64,000 nt of DNA, from positions 48,118-112,117 of the forward strand of contig NZ_JBQCHS010000003.1 in the NCBI RefSeq assembly GCF_051954455.1, read 5' to 3'. This document shows, piece after piece, positions 33,694 through 42,950 of the stretch; the stretch's first letter is position 1; each line of letters begins with the position of its first letter. The position numbers were made by a program, and so were the translations under genes. This DNA is from Pseudolysinimonas sp051954455. Lineage in GTDB: Bacteria > Actinomycetota > Actinomycetes > Actinomycetales > Microbacteriaceae. A model generated the notes under the pieces. The model worked only from the letters and a program-made list of their open reading frames with translations, had not been told where the DNA came from and searched no databases.

Positions 33694-34741
33694 GAAGATG
33701 TCCCCGATCCCCACGCCGACGGCCCGCGTCACGCTGCGCGACATCGCGGCGCGGGTCGGGCTGACCCCGGCGGCGGTCTCCATGGCGCTCGCGGGCAGCC
33801 CGCGCATCAGCGACAAAACCAAGGCGGCGGTGCGCGAGGCGGCCGCGGATCTCGGCTACGTCCCGAGCTCGGCGGGGCGCGCGCTGCGTCGGCGACGCTC
33901 CGGCGCGATCGCGGTGGTCGTCCCGAACACGACCCATCACGTGTTCGGCCACCTCTACTTCATGCACGTGCTCACCGGGGTCGCGTCGGTCGCGAACCGG
34001 CACGACGCGCAGCTGCTAGTCGCGACGAACGCCGACGAGGCCGACGGCATCACCGCCTACGAGAGGGTGCTGCGCTCGCAGAGCGCGGACGGTGCCATCG
34101 TGACGAGCGCCGCGATCGGGGATCCGAACGTCGCGCGGCTCACGACCAGCGGACTCCCGGTCGTGCTCATCGGCAGCTTCCCCGAGCTCCCCGACGCGAC
34201 GAGCATCTGGATCGACGACGTCGCGGCCTCGCGGACGATCACGCGTCATCTGATCGAGGAGCACGACCGCCGTCGTCTCGTGCACGTCACGGGCCCGCTC
34301 GACCACCAGACGGGCGTGGACCGTCGCGACGGCTTCCTTGAGGCGACCCGCGAGGCCGGCATCGACGGCGTGGTGGTCGAAGGCGACTTCTCCGAGGAGT
34401 CCGGTGCTGCCGCGATCGCTGCTCTGCAGCGCGAAGGCGCCCCGTTCGACGGCGTCGTCTTCGCCAACGACGACATGGCGTTCGGGGGGATGCGCGCGCT
34501 CCGCGCAGCCGGGCTCGAGGTCCCGGCCGACGTCGCGGTCGTCGGCTTCGACGACTTCGGGCTGGCCCGCTCCACGACGCCCGGCATCACCACCGTGCAC
34601 GTCCCCGCCGAGGAGATGGCCCGCGAGGCGGCCGAGCTGCTTGTCGGGCTCGTCGCCGGCGATCCCGTTCCCGCTGCCGGCAGCACGCCGGCACCCGAGC
34701 TCCGCATCCGCGAGTCCTGCGGCTGCCGGAATCCCGGCTGA
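33686..34741 (+). CDS. LacI family transcriptional regulator
   Basis: A 351-residue regulator with an N-terminal LacI helix-turn-helix (VTLRDIAARVGLTPAAVSMAL, about residues 13-33), the hinge-helix RAL, and a periplasmic-binding-protein-like sensor (VPNTTHHVFG, FDGVVFANDDMAFGGMRAL, VAVVGFDDFGLARSTTPGITT). It heads a sugar ABC-transporter and glycosidase operon, which it presumably represses until an oligosaccharide binds. ATG 33686 is the chosen start; a TTG upstream at 33665 and ATG 33698 are alternatives. Two matching palindromes flank and overlap its start. Confidence 0.9.
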   Translation: MKRKMSPIPTPTARVTLRDIAARVGLTPAAVSMALAGSPRISDKTKAAVREAAADLGYVPSSAGRALRRRRSGAIAVVVPNTTHHVFGHLYFMHVLTGVASVANRHDAQLLVATNADEADGITAYERVLRSQSADGAIVTSAAIGDPNVARLTTSGLPVVLIGSFPELPDATSIWIDDVAASRTITRHLIEEHDRRRLVHVTGPLDHQTGVDRRDGFLEATREAGIDGVVVEGDFSEESGAAAIAALQREGAPFDGVVFANDDMAFGGMRALRAAGLEVPADVAVVGFDDFGLARSTTPGITTVHVPAEEMAREAAELLVGLVAGDPVPAAGSTPAPELRIRESCGCRNPG

Positions 34742-34794
34742 CCGACCACCCCCCGGCACAGCCACCTGCATCATCCACGTTCGAAGGAGAACCC

Positions 34795-36060
34795 ATGAAG
34801 AAGACAACGGCCGCTGCGGCCGCGGGCGGAGTGGCGCTCGCGCTGCTCCTGGCGGCGTGCTCGGGCGGCGGCGGGGCGTCGTCCGGCGGCAAGGTCGAAC
34901 TGTCGGTCTGGACCGGCTTCACGGGCGGCGATCGCCCCGGTTACGCCCAGATCGTCAAGGACTTCAACGCCTCGCATCCCGACATCCACGTCACGATGAC
35001 GGTGCAGCCCTGGGACACCATCCAGCAGAAGCTGCCGTCGGCCTGGTTGACCGGGCAGGGCCCCGACATCGCGACGCCGAGCTCCGACCCGAACGCGATC
35101 GCCCAGTACGTCAAGACGAACTCGGTCCTCCCGATCACCGACACGGGATCCGGCACGACCCGGATCAACGTCGACCAGCTGGCTCCCGGCACGGTCAAGG
35201 AGTTCACCTACAAGGGCAAGCTCTACGCGGTGCCCGCGAACTTCGCGACGCTGAGCCTCTACTACAACAAGAAGATGCTCGCGGCGGCCGGAATCGCCCA
35301 GCCCCCGGTCACCGTCGCCGAGCTGCAGGAGGACGCGAAGAAGCTCACTCTGGACGGCGGCAAGACGCAGTCCGGGCTGGTCCTGGCCGACAACCAGACC
35401 ATCCAGATGTGGCCGATCCTGCAGTGGCTCTCGGGAGGCGACATCGTCGACTCGAAGAACTGCAGCGTCGTGCAGACCTCGGCCGGCCAGAAGAGTCTCC
35501 AGCCCTGGGCGGAGCTCGTCTCGAAAGACGGCATCTCGCCTGTCGGGCTGACCGGCGCCGAGGCCGACTCGCAGTTCTCGGCGGGCAAGGCGGCCATGGA
35601 GATCAACGGACCCTGGGCGGCCCCGGGCTACAAGTCGGCCGGCATCGACCTCGGTATCGTCAAGGTCCCCACCGGCGTCGACGGCGATGTGACGCTCGGC
35701 TCGACCGCGGGCCTCGCGATCTCGGCGAAGACGAAGCACGCGAAGGAGGCGCAGGAGTTCCTCGCCTACTGGACGAGCAAGTCCGTGCAGAAGAAGTTCT
35801 CGCTCGGCACCGGCTTCCCGCCGCTGCGCACCGACCTCGCCGACGACCCGGAGCTCAAGGCCGACCCGGTCATCTCTGTCTTCGCGTCGCAGGTGCCGCA
35901 CTCGAGGCTCTACCTGCCGCAGGTACCGAACGCCACCAAGGTCGACTCCGACGCTTACGGAACCCTCATCGGCCAGATCACCCGCGGCACCGACGTCGCC
36001 ACCGCGACGAAGACCGCGCAGAGCGCGATCAACCAGCTGACGGGCTGCACGGCGTCGTGA
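34795..36060 (+). CDS. Sugar ABC transporter substrate-binding lipoprotein (family 1)
   Basis: A 421-residue lipoprotein. The signal peptide ends in lipobox LAAC (Cys at about residue 22), followed by a Gly/Ser linker. The mature part has the solute-binding family 1 pattern (VWTGFTGGDRPGYAQIVKDFNASHPDI; YYNKKMLAAAG; MEINGPWAAPGYK; CUT1 class). AAGGAG lies six bases before the ATG. It captures an oligosaccharide for the two permeases encoded next. Specificity cannot be read, but the GH1- and GH43-like enzymes in the operon suggest a plant-derived beta-linked oligosaccharide. Confidence 0.9.
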   Translation: MKKTTAAAAAGGVALALLLAACSGGGGASSGGKVELSVWTGFTGGDRPGYAQIVKDFNASHPDIHVTMTVQPWDTIQQKLPSAWLTGQGPDIATPSSDPNAIAQYVKTNSVLPITDTGSGTTRINVDQLAPGTVKEFTYKGKLYAVPANFATLSLYYNKKMLAAAGIAQPPVTVAELQEDAKKLTLDGGKTQSGLVLADNQTIQMWPILQWLSGGDIVDSKNCSVVQTSAGQKSLQPWAELVSKDGISPVGLTGAEADSQFSAGKAAMEINGPWAAPGYKSAGIDLGIVKVPTGVDGDVTLGSTAGLAISAKTKHAKEAQEFLAYWTSKSVQKKFSLGTGFPPLRTDLADDPELKADPVISVFASQVPHSRLYLPQVPNATKVDSDAYGTLIGQITRGTDVATATKTAQSAINQLTGCTAS

Positions 36061-36995
36061 GCACCGGCACGGTGACCGGAGTCCGGCCGGGGCGACCCGA
36101 CCGGGCTCCGGCCCCGGCCTCCCGGCGCCGCCGCCGCCGGTGGGTGCCGGGACTGCTCTTCCTCGCCCCGAGCCTGCTCATCCTGGGCGTCTTCGTGCTC
36201 TGGCCGATCCTGCAGTCGCTGTACTACAGCCTCTTCGACTGGACCGTCGGAGCCGACCAGCAGACGTTCCTGGGGCTCGGCAACTACATCGCGCTGTTCC
36301 ACGACTCCCGGTTCTGGAATGCGCTCGGCGTGACCCTGATCTACACGGTCGCGTCGGTGGTGCTGCTCGTGGTCCTCGGCTTCCTGTTCGCCCTCGCGCT
36401 GCAGGGCGAGAACCTCCTGACCCGCATCGTCCGTTCCGCGCTGTTCTTCCCGACGATCGTGTCGCTCGTCAGCATCGGCCTGGTGTGGAAGTTCCTCCTC
36501 GACCCGAAGATCGGGCTCCTCGGAGGCCTCATGGACATGGTCGGCCTCACCCCGGTGGACTGGCTCCACACGCCGGGGCTCGCGCTGCCCTCGGTCATCT
36601 TCGTCGGGGTCTGGAAGAGCGTCGGATTCTCGATGATCATCTTCGTCGGCGGCCTGAAGGCCGTCCCTGTGGATCGCTACGAGGCAGCGCGGCTGGACGG
36701 CGTCTCGCGAGCTCAGCTCGTGCGCTACATCACGATCCCGAGCATCCGGCCGACGCTGCTGTTCGCGACCCTCATCCTCACGATCCAGTCGTTCCAGGTC
36801 TTCGACCTCGTCTACGTCATGACGGGCGGGGGGCCGCTGTTCACGACCGACTCGCTCGTCAATCTCCTCTACCGATCCGGCTTCGTCGACTACAAGACCG
36901 GCTACGCCGCCGCCATCTCCTGGGTGCTCTTCGCCATCATCATGATCATCTCCGCCCTGCAGCTCCGCTTCTTCCGTTACGACGATGTCGACTGA
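36057..36995 (+). CDS. Sugar ABC transporter permease 1 (CUT1, MalF-like)
   Basis: A 312-residue permease with six hydrophobic segments after an Arg/Pro-rich tail. The EAA loop is DRYEAARLDGVSRAQLVRYITIPSI, and MTGGGPLFTTDSLV is typical of MalF/UgpA partners. GTG 36057 overlaps the binding-protein stop (GTGA). It pairs with the second permease, whose gene overlaps by 11 bases. Confidence 0.92.
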   Translation: MSTGTVTGVRPGRPDRAPAPASRRRRRRWVPGLLFLAPSLLILGVFVLWPILQSLYYSLFDWTVGADQQTFLGLGNYIALFHDSRFWNALGVTLIYTVASVVLLVVLGFLFALALQGENLLTRIVRSALFFPTIVSLVSIGLVWKFLLDPKIGLLGGLMDMVGLTPVDWLHTPGLALPSVIFVGVWKSVGFSMIIFVGGLKAVPVDRYEAARLDGVSRAQLVRYITIPSIRPTLLFATLILTIQSFQVFDLVYVMTGGGPLFTTDSLVNLLYRSGFVDYKTGYAAAISWVLFAIIMIISALQLRFFRYDDVD

Positions 36996-37842
36996 GCGGC
37001 TCCGACGGCGGCCGCACGTCCCGGCCGGCGCCGTCGTCAACCGCGTCGCCGTCCGCGTCTTCATCGGTGTCGGAGTGGTGCTCGCGCTCGTGCCATTCGT
37101 GTGGATGGTGTCCGGATCGTTCCGCAGCGAGCAGGACCTGTTCTCGCATCCGCAGAGCCTGTTACCGACGAGCATCACCCTGCACGGCTACGAGAGCGTG
37201 TGGCAGCAGCTCCCGTTCCTGCGGCTCCTCCTGAACACGGTGGTCTTCGCCGGGGGGACGACCCTCCTCACGCTCGTGTTCGACTCGCTGAGCGCCTATG
37301 CGCTCGCACGCCTGCGCTTCCGAGGGAGGACGGTCTGCTTCGTCCTCGTGCTGGTGACGCTCATGGTGCCCTTCCAGGTCACCCTCATCCCGGTCTTCAT
37401 CGAGCTGTTCCACCTGGGCTGGCTCGACACCTATCAGGGGCTGATCGTGCCGCGGGCGACGAGCGCCTTCGGCATCTTCCTGCTGCGCCAATCGATGATC
37501 AGCATCCCGACCGAGCTCGACGAGGCGGCGCGGATCGACGGCGCCGGACATCTGCGGATCTACTGGTCCGTGATCCTGCCGCTCGTGAAGCCGGCGCTCG
37601 CGACCGTCGCGGTCCTCAACTTCATGAACCTCTGGAACGATCTGCTCTGGCCGCTCGTCGTGACCAGCTCGCCGGACATGCAGACGCTGCCGGCCGGGCT
37701 CACCCTGTTCGGCGGCGCGCACGTCACCGACCACGCGGTGCTGCTCGCCGGTGCGACGATCTCGCTGCTGCCGATCGCGATCGCGTTCTTCCTCGCCCAG
37801 CGCTACTTCGTCGCGGGTGTCGCGACGACCGGGATCAAATGA
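36985..37842 (+). CDS. Sugar ABC transporter permease 2 (CUT1, MalG-like)
   Basis: A 285-residue permease with six hydrophobic segments. The EAA loop is ELDEAARIDGAGHLRIYWSVILPL, and the C-terminus ends QRYFVAGVATTGIK, the usual MalG/UgpE ending. It overlaps the first permease gene by 11 bases and the glycosidase gene by 4. No ATPase gene is present in the operon, so it presumably uses a shared MsiK/UgpC-type ATPase encoded elsewhere. Confidence 0.92.
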   Translation: MSTERLRRRPHVPAGAVVNRVAVRVFIGVGVVLALVPFVWMVSGSFRSEQDLFSHPQSLLPTSITLHGYESVWQQLPFLRLLLNTVVFAGGTTLLTLVFDSLSAYALARLRFRGRTVCFVLVLVTLMVPFQVTLIPVFIELFHLGWLDTYQGLIVPRATSAFGIFLLRQSMISIPTELDEAARIDGAGHLRIYWSVILPLVKPALATVAVLNFMNLWNDLLWPLVVTSSPDMQTLPAGLTLFGGAHVTDHAVLLAGATISLLPIAIAFFLAQRYFVAGVATTGIK

Positions 37843-39143
37843 GCGCGGCATTCGCCCCGGGCACGTTCGCCTGGTTGACGGGCATCGAGGACACCTGCGT
37901 CTACCCGCCGGCGCGATACGGCATGCCGCCTCTCGACGAGATCGCGTTGACCGGACACGACGCGAACTGGCGCGACGACCTCCGATGGGTGCGCGACCTC
38001 GGCTGCGACGGGCTGCGCTACGGGGCGCTCTGGCCGCGGGTGCATCTCGCGCCCGGCCGGTTCGACTGGCGCGACCTGGACGAGCGGATCGGGTTCGCCC
38101 ACGACCTCGGTCTGACGGTCGTGGCGGACCTGGTGCACTACGGGGCCCCGACCTGGGTCGAGGGCGCCTTCGCCGATCCCGCCTACCCGGACGCCGCCGC
38201 CGAGTTCGCCGGACGATTCGCCGAACGGTACCGCGGGGTCGTCGAGGCCATCACCCCGTTCAACGAGCCCGTGACCACCGCATCGTTCAGCGGACTCCGC
38301 GGGATCTGGCCCCCGGCCCTGACCGGGTGGGACGGATGGGTGCGGGTCGCGGTCGGTATCGCGCTGGGGATGACGCGATCGGTCCGGGCGATCCGGGACG
38401 CCGATCCCGATGCCGTCGTCGTGCACGTCGAGGCTTCGGCGCTCTACGCCACGGACGACTCCGCTCTGCACGCCGAGCGTGCCCTCCTGGAGCGGATCGC
38501 CACCATCCCGACCGATCTCCTCCTCGGCCGTGTCGACCCGGACGGTGACGACGGCCACTGGCTCCGTGCGCACGGTGCCGATCCGGCCGCACTCGCGGAG
38601 CTCCGCGCCGCGCCGGCTCGGATCGACGTGCTCGGCGTCAACTACTACCCGGACCTCACGCCCCGCGTGCTGGAGCACAGCGGCGGTCGCGTCGTGCAGC
38701 GCGCGGTCGACGCGGGTGCCGAGGGACTCGAGCGGGTGCTCCGGTCGGCCGAGGCGCGCTGGGGCCTCCCCATGGTGGTCACCGAGACGAGCATCGAGGG
38801 CGACCCCGCGACGCGCTCGGCCTGGCTGCGGTCGTCGACGGCGACCGTCGATCGGCTGCGCGGCGAGGGCATGGACCTCCGCGGGTACACCTGGTGGCCG
38901 CTCGTCGACTTCGTCGACTGGTCCTGGGCGGCCGGGGGCCGCAACGTGGAGGAGTTCCAGGTGCCGCCCGAGGTCGTCGCCGAACGTGCGGCATCCGGAT
39001 CGATCGAGCCGTACCTCCGGCGTATGGGACTCGCGCGCCTGGAGGAGCGCGATGGCGTCCTGCACCGGGTGCCCGACGCGAGCGCGACGGCCTTCGTCGA
39101 CGTGGTCGCGACCGCGCGGCGATCCGCGGGAGCCGTGCGGTGA
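37839..39143 (+). CDS. GH1-like glycoside hydrolase
   Basis: A 434-residue cytoplasmic TIM-barrel glycosidase. The acid/base is Glu143 in TPFNEPV (GH1 NEP motif), and the presumed nucleophile is Glu316 in MVVTETS, where classical GH1 enzymes have TENG. GVNYYPDL precedes it at the expected spacing. The protein is a little shorter than standard GH1 beta-glucosidases, so it belongs to a divergent branch. It overlaps the permease gene by 4 nt and the GH43-like gene by 4 nt, indicating that imported oligosaccharides are split inside the cell. Confidence 0.82.
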   Translation: MSAAFAPGTFAWLTGIEDTCVYPPARYGMPPLDEIALTGHDANWRDDLRWVRDLGCDGLRYGALWPRVHLAPGRFDWRDLDERIGFAHDLGLTVVADLVHYGAPTWVEGAFADPAYPDAAAEFAGRFAERYRGVVEAITPFNEPVTTASFSGLRGIWPPALTGWDGWVRVAVGIALGMTRSVRAIRDADPDAVVVHVEASALYATDDSALHAERALLERIATIPTDLLLGRVDPDGDDGHWLRAHGADPAALAELRAAPARIDVLGVNYYPDLTPRVLEHSGGRVVQRAVDAGAEGLERVLRSAEARWGLPMVVTETSIEGDPATRSAWLRSSTATVDRLRGEGMDLRGYTWWPLVDFVDWSWAAGGRNVEEFQVPPEVVAERAASGSIEPYLRRMGLARLEERDGVLHRVPDASATAFVDVVATARRSAGAVR

Positions 39144-40045
39144 CGATCCGACTCGCTCACGACGGCTATCTCGCCGATCCGTTCCTGTTCGAGGCGGGCG
39201 GCCGCTTCTACCTCTACGGAACGCCCGACCCGGGCCGCCCGGAGGATACGGCGATCGCGCTGGTGTCCGACGACCTGGCGCACTGGACGGAGCTCGGGTC
39301 CGTGCTCGAGGGGGTGCCGGGTGAGCTCGGTCGCGACGTGTGGGCGCCGGAGGTCGCGGCCGCCGACGGTGCGTACTGGATGTACTACTCCGTGGGCCGG
39401 GACATCGAGGGTCATCATCTGCGGGTGGCGCGAGCGGATCGTCCCGAGGGGCCGTTCCGGGATCTCGGTCTCGACCTGACGCCGGGGGAGTCCTTCGCGA
39501 TCGATGCGAGCCCGTTCCTCGACGCCGACGGCGCATGGTGGCTGTTCTTCGCCCGGGACGTCCCCGACGCCGAGCGTCGCGGCACCCATCTCGCCGTCGC
39601 TCCGCTGGACGGGATGACCCGGCTCGGCGAGGTCTCGCCGGTGCTCGCACCCGATTCGCCGTGGCAGATCTTCGAGCGGGATCGGGACCTCTACGGCCGC
39701 CGTGCCGACTGGTGGACGCTCGAGGGTCCGACCGTGGTCCGCCGCGGCCAGGATCTCGTGCTCCTCTTCTCCGGCGGCTCCTGGGAGGGGCCCGGGTACG
39801 GCGTCTCGTCGGCCGTGGCCGGCTCTCCGCGCGGCCCGTGGCACCATGCGCCGACGCGCCACCCGACCGTGCTGAGCACCGCCATCGCCGGGTTGCCGGG
39901 TCCCGGGCACTGCTCCGTCCTCACCCGCGACGACGGGTCGACGGTGATCGCGTTCCACGCCTGGAATCCGGAGCACACCATGCGCCGGCCCTACCTCGCC
40001 GACCTGGTGTGGGACGGGGCCGACCCGCGCCTCGACCTCGATTAG
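39140..40045 (+). CDS. GH43-like glycoside hydrolase
   Basis: A 301-residue five-bladed beta-propeller glycosidase. The base Asp is in HDGYLADPFLFE, the pKa-modulating Asp in FAIDASPFLDADG, and the acid Glu in LEGPTVVRR, the three-blade spacing of GH43. There is no signal peptide. GH43 enzymes remove arabinose, xylose or galactose units. GTG 39140 overlaps the GH1 stop (GTGA). Its stop codon shares bases with the convergent pirin stop (TTAG at 40042-40045). Confidence 0.83.
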   Translation: MTIRLAHDGYLADPFLFEAGGRFYLYGTPDPGRPEDTAIALVSDDLAHWTELGSVLEGVPGELGRDVWAPEVAAADGAYWMYYSVGRDIEGHHLRVARADRPEGPFRDLGLDLTPGESFAIDASPFLDADGAWWLFFARDVPDAERRGTHLAVAPLDGMTRLGEVSPVLAPDSPWQIFERDRDLYGRRADWWTLEGPTVVRRGQDLVLLFSGGSWEGPGYGVSSAVAGSPRGPWHHAPTRHPTVLSTAIAGLPGPGHCSVLTRDDGSTVIAFHAWNPEHTMRRPYLADLVWDGADPRLDLD

Positions 40046-41034
40046 GACGGCTGGTCGCGCGGGCGCAGCCGGACGTTCGGGAGCTCGGGGGCCGGCAGCG
40101 CGGTGCCGTCGTCCCAGCCGTCGATCCAGCCGAACAGCCCCGCCTTGTCGGCGCCTCCCACGACCTCGGCCTGCCACCGCTCGCGGTACGCGACGATCTC
40201 GTCGTGGCTGCGGCCGATGAAGTTCCACCACATGACGATCCGCTCGCCGAGCGGCACGCCGCCGAGCAGCAGCGCGCGGAGCGGCTCGTCGCCGGCGCCG
40301 ATCGTGAGCGTCGCGGCGCCGGTCGGCGCGTAGCCGAGGTGGTGCCGCGGGATCGCGACGCCCTCGAACGTCGGCGAGCCGGCATCCACCAGCAGCCCGT
40401 GCTCGAAGGCGGGGTCGACGATCAGCTCGACGCGGGCGCCCGCCGGGAGGTCGAGTTGCGCGCCGAGCAAGGGCGTGAACGCGGTGATCGGCGAGGTCGA
40501 GCCGTGCAGCGCGCCCACGAAGACCCGGAGGGTCGCGTCGCCGACCGCGATCGGCTCGGGCACGTGGTGCTCGAAGAACGGGGCGTGCTGCCGGGCGCTG
40601 TCGGGCAGCGCGGTCCAGAGCTGGACGCCGTGCGGCCGCGCCGAACCGGGCGTCGACTCCTCGGAGTGCTGGATGCCGGCCCCCGCGGTCATGAGGTTCA
40701 CCTGGCCGGGTCGGATCAGCTCCCGGCTCCCGACCGAGTCGCGGTGCTCGATCTCGCCCTCGTAGAGCCAGCTCACCGTCTGCAGACCGGTGTGCGGATG
40801 CGGCGGGATGTCCATCGGCCGGTCGCTCGCCGTCTCGGCGAAGGTGCCGCCGTAGGAGTCGGCGAAGCACCACGCACCGATGAGCGAGCGGGCGCGCTGG
40901 GGGAGGGTGCGGCGCACGTGGCTCGCGCGCGGCCCGCCGAGCGGCACGTCGCGCGGCTCGAGCACCTCGATGCGCCGCGCCTGCTCCGCTCCGTCGCACA
41001 CCAGCTCCGCCGGCTCGGCCTCGAGATTGCTCAC
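40042..41034 (-). CDS. Pirin family protein
   Basis: A 330-residue bicupin. The N-terminal cupin has the pirin metal motif in PPHPHTGLQTVSWLYEGEIEHRDS with later QHSEES, giving the His/His/His/Glu iron site; the C-terminal cupin follows from about residue 190. Pirins act as quercetinases or as iron/redox-dependent regulators. GTG 41034 is selected because the reading further upstream is low-complexity. The gene converges on the GH43 gene with a 4-base overlap. Confidence 0.88.
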   Translation of the reverse strand: MSNLEAEPAELVCDGAEQARRIEVLEPRDVPLGGPRASHVRRTLPQRARSLIGAWCFADSYGGTFAETASDRPMDIPPHPHTGLQTVSWLYEGEIEHRDSVGSRELIRPGQVNLMTAGAGIQHSEESTPGSARPHGVQLWTALPDSARQHAPFFEHHVPEPIAVGDATLRVFVGALHGSTSPITAFTPLLGAQLDLPAGARVELIVDPAFEHGLLVDAGSPTFEGVAIPRHHLGYAPTGAATLTIGAGDEPLRALLLGGVPLGERIVMWWNFIGRSHDEIVAYRERWQAEVVGGADKAGLFGWIDGWDDGTALPAPELPNVRLRPRDQPS

Positions 41035-41152
41035 GCCCCTATCGTGCCCGGATCTTGCGGCGAGATGCCGATTGCGGCCGCTATCCGTCGAGCTGAGCGA
41101 CCGGAAGCGGCATCTCGACAACCGTCGCGGGGGCGCGTGGCCGGTGTGCGGC

Positions 41153-42054
41153 TCAGCCGCCTTGGCTCTCGCGCCAGCGTCCGAGGTGCTCGCGGTTGAG
41201 CTCGTCGAGCTGCTCGTCGGTCAGCTCGTCGAAGCGCCGCGACTCCCGCCGGTCGGATCGCGCCCACCGCACCAGCAGCAGCACGATGATCGGCAGGTCC
41301 GCGCCCTCCGCGATGCACCAGAGCAGGTCGCCGGCGAGCTGCTGATCGCGCAGCGGGCTCGGCCACCAGGCGAACGCCTCGACGATCCGGGGTCCGTGGT
41401 CCAGCACGACCGGGCTGAGGCGCAGCACGATGCCGGGGATCGCGTCGATGAGGAGTTCGACGAACGCCAGCAGGAACTCCGCGGTGAGGAAGAGGGACGA
41501 GCGGTTCGCGGTGTCCTCGGCGATCGGGAGCACCGTGAGCAGCCCGACGACGGGGACCGCCACCGAGAGAGCGCCGTCGATGGCGGGGGTGCCGCGCGCG
41601 ATCCCCGCGACCGGCGTCAGGAACAGGGTGAACAGCGCGGCGGAGAGGACCGCCCCGACCATCGCGTTGCCGACGATGCGGATGGGCCGCGAGCCCAGCA
41701 CACGTTCCAGCCGGTGGAGTCCGACCGGTCCGAGCGATGCCCGGAGCAGCGCGATCGGCCGCCCCGCCACGATCGCGGGCGGCACCGCGAGCAGCAGCAG
41801 CGCGATCCGGGTCGTGAACGCCCAGCGCAGCGCTCCGCTGAAGACCCCGAGCACGCTGCACGTGACGACGAGGTACGAGCCGAGCCCGAGCAGAAGGAAC
41901 AGGAGCGTCGAGCGCAGCGGCCAGCTGCCTCCTGCGCGGCGAACCCGCCGGACGCCCGCCAGGTACAGCAGCGCGGCCGCGATCGCCGCGCCGAGTGCGA
42001 CGGGATCGAGGCCCCAGGTGCTGAGGAGGATCGGGAGGGAGGGCGTGCGCCCAC
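41153..42054 (-). CDS. CtaG-like cytochrome c oxidase assembly membrane protein, apparent frameshift at start
   Basis: From 41854 downward the frame encodes a CtaG-like membrane protein (LLLLAVPPAIVAGRPIALLRASLG; SPLRDQQLAGDLLWCIAEGADLP) of six or more helices. The same frame continues upstream to about 42050 with convincing family sequence (STWGLDPVALGAAIAAALLYLAGVRR; SWPLRSTLLFLLGLGSYLVV) but contains no ATG, GTG or TTG. The best initiation site, GTG 42054 with GGAG five bases before it, is one base out of frame. Either a sequence error or a real frameshift in the C/G-rich stretch separates start and body. The His pair usually before the PP turn is absent (RWAFTTRIALLLLAVPP), so copper binding is doubtful. 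An intact shorter product could start only at GTG 41854. Confidence 0.6.
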
Positions 42055-42080
42055 GGTCGCTCCGCCGCTCTGAGGTGCTC

Positions 42081-42341
42081 CTAAGAGCGGTGCTCCTCAG
42101 GTCGCCGCGCCACCGGCAGCACGATGAGCAGGTCGCCCACCTGGCAGTCGAGCGCGTCGCAGATCGCGGTGAGCGTGGAGAACCGGATGGCGCGGGCGCG
42201 TCCGTTCTTCAGCACCGACAGGTTGACCAGGCTCACCCCGACGCGGGAGCTCAGCTCGGTGAGCGTCATCCCGCGCTCGGCGAGCAGCTCATCGAGCCGG
42301 ACGTGGATGCGCCCGGCGTCGAACTCCTCGGCCGGCGGCAT
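42081..42341 (-). CDS. Small XRE-type HTH regulator (YozG-like)
   Basis: An 86-residue DNA-binding protein whose helix-turn-helix is MTLTELSSRVGVSLVNLSVLKNG, followed by AICDALDCQVGDLL, the typical partner of DUF2975 membrane proteins. ATG 42341 overlaps the DUF2975 stop (ATGA). Such pairs are autoregulated; the palindromic site at 42951-42983 before the DUF2975 gene is the likely operator. Confidence 0.85.
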   Translation of the reverse strand: MPPAEEFDAGRIHVRLDELLAERGMTLTELSSRVGVSLVNLSVLKNGRARAIRFSTLTAICDALDCQVGDLLIVLPVARRPEEHRS

Positions 42342-42943
42342 CAGACGAGGCCGTCGGTGTCGCGCTGCATCCGCGTGCCGACCTCGAACGCCGACCCGAG
42401 CAGCATGACGCCGATCCCGATCGACAGCGGGACCCAGTCGAACATCGACGGATTGTCGATCCGACCCGTCGTCCGACCGCTGAGCTCCGCGACCACGTAG
42501 TTCGTCCCCATGTGGGCGACGAACGCGCCGATCAGGAGCCCGCCCGTGATGACCGCTCCGGAGACCGACACCAGTCGGGCGTTGAGTCGGTCGAAGACGA
42601 GTCCTCGCGCCATCCGCCAGCACAGAATCGCGAACATCACCAGCACGGCGATCGGCGTCCCGGCCTGGAGCAGCTCCCCGATCGCCACCAACACGACGAT
42701 GCCCGCGGGCAGCCCGCCGGCGTGCACGATCCCCTCCGTGACGGCGACAGGGACGTCGACCGCACCGACCGGGACAGGCGCGGTGCGCTCGGCGAACGCG
42801 ACAGTGAACGGGATGCGGTGGTTGCCCACGACCTCGGTGAGGCGGAGGGCGAGCCGGATGGCGAGGTACGCGCCGGCGGCCAGCGCGCCTGCCGAGAGCA
42901 GCTGGAGGCTGGCCGTGTTCCATTGCCGGAGGCGGGACATCAT
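42341..42943 (-). CDS. DUF2975 family membrane protein
   Basis: A 200-residue protein with four hydrophobic segments, a short extracytoplasmic stretch after the first, and LVFDRLNARLVSVSGAVI between helices, as in DUF2975. AAGGAG at good spacing supports Met at 42943 or 42940; the Met at 42961 is further upstream and inside the operator. It is encoded upstream of its small HTH partner, with a 4-base overlap. Function unknown. Confidence 0.83.
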   Translation of the reverse strand: MMSRLRQWNTASLQLLSAGALAAGAYLAIRLALRLTEVVGNHRIPFTVAFAERTAPVPVGAVDVPVAVTEGIVHAGGLPAGIVVLVAIGELLQAGTPIAVLVMFAILCWRMARGLVFDRLNARLVSVSGAVITGGLLIGAFVAHMGTNYVVAELSGRTTGRIDNPSMFDWVPLSIGIGVMLLGSAFEVGTRMQRDTDGLV

Positions 42944-42950
42944 CGACTCC

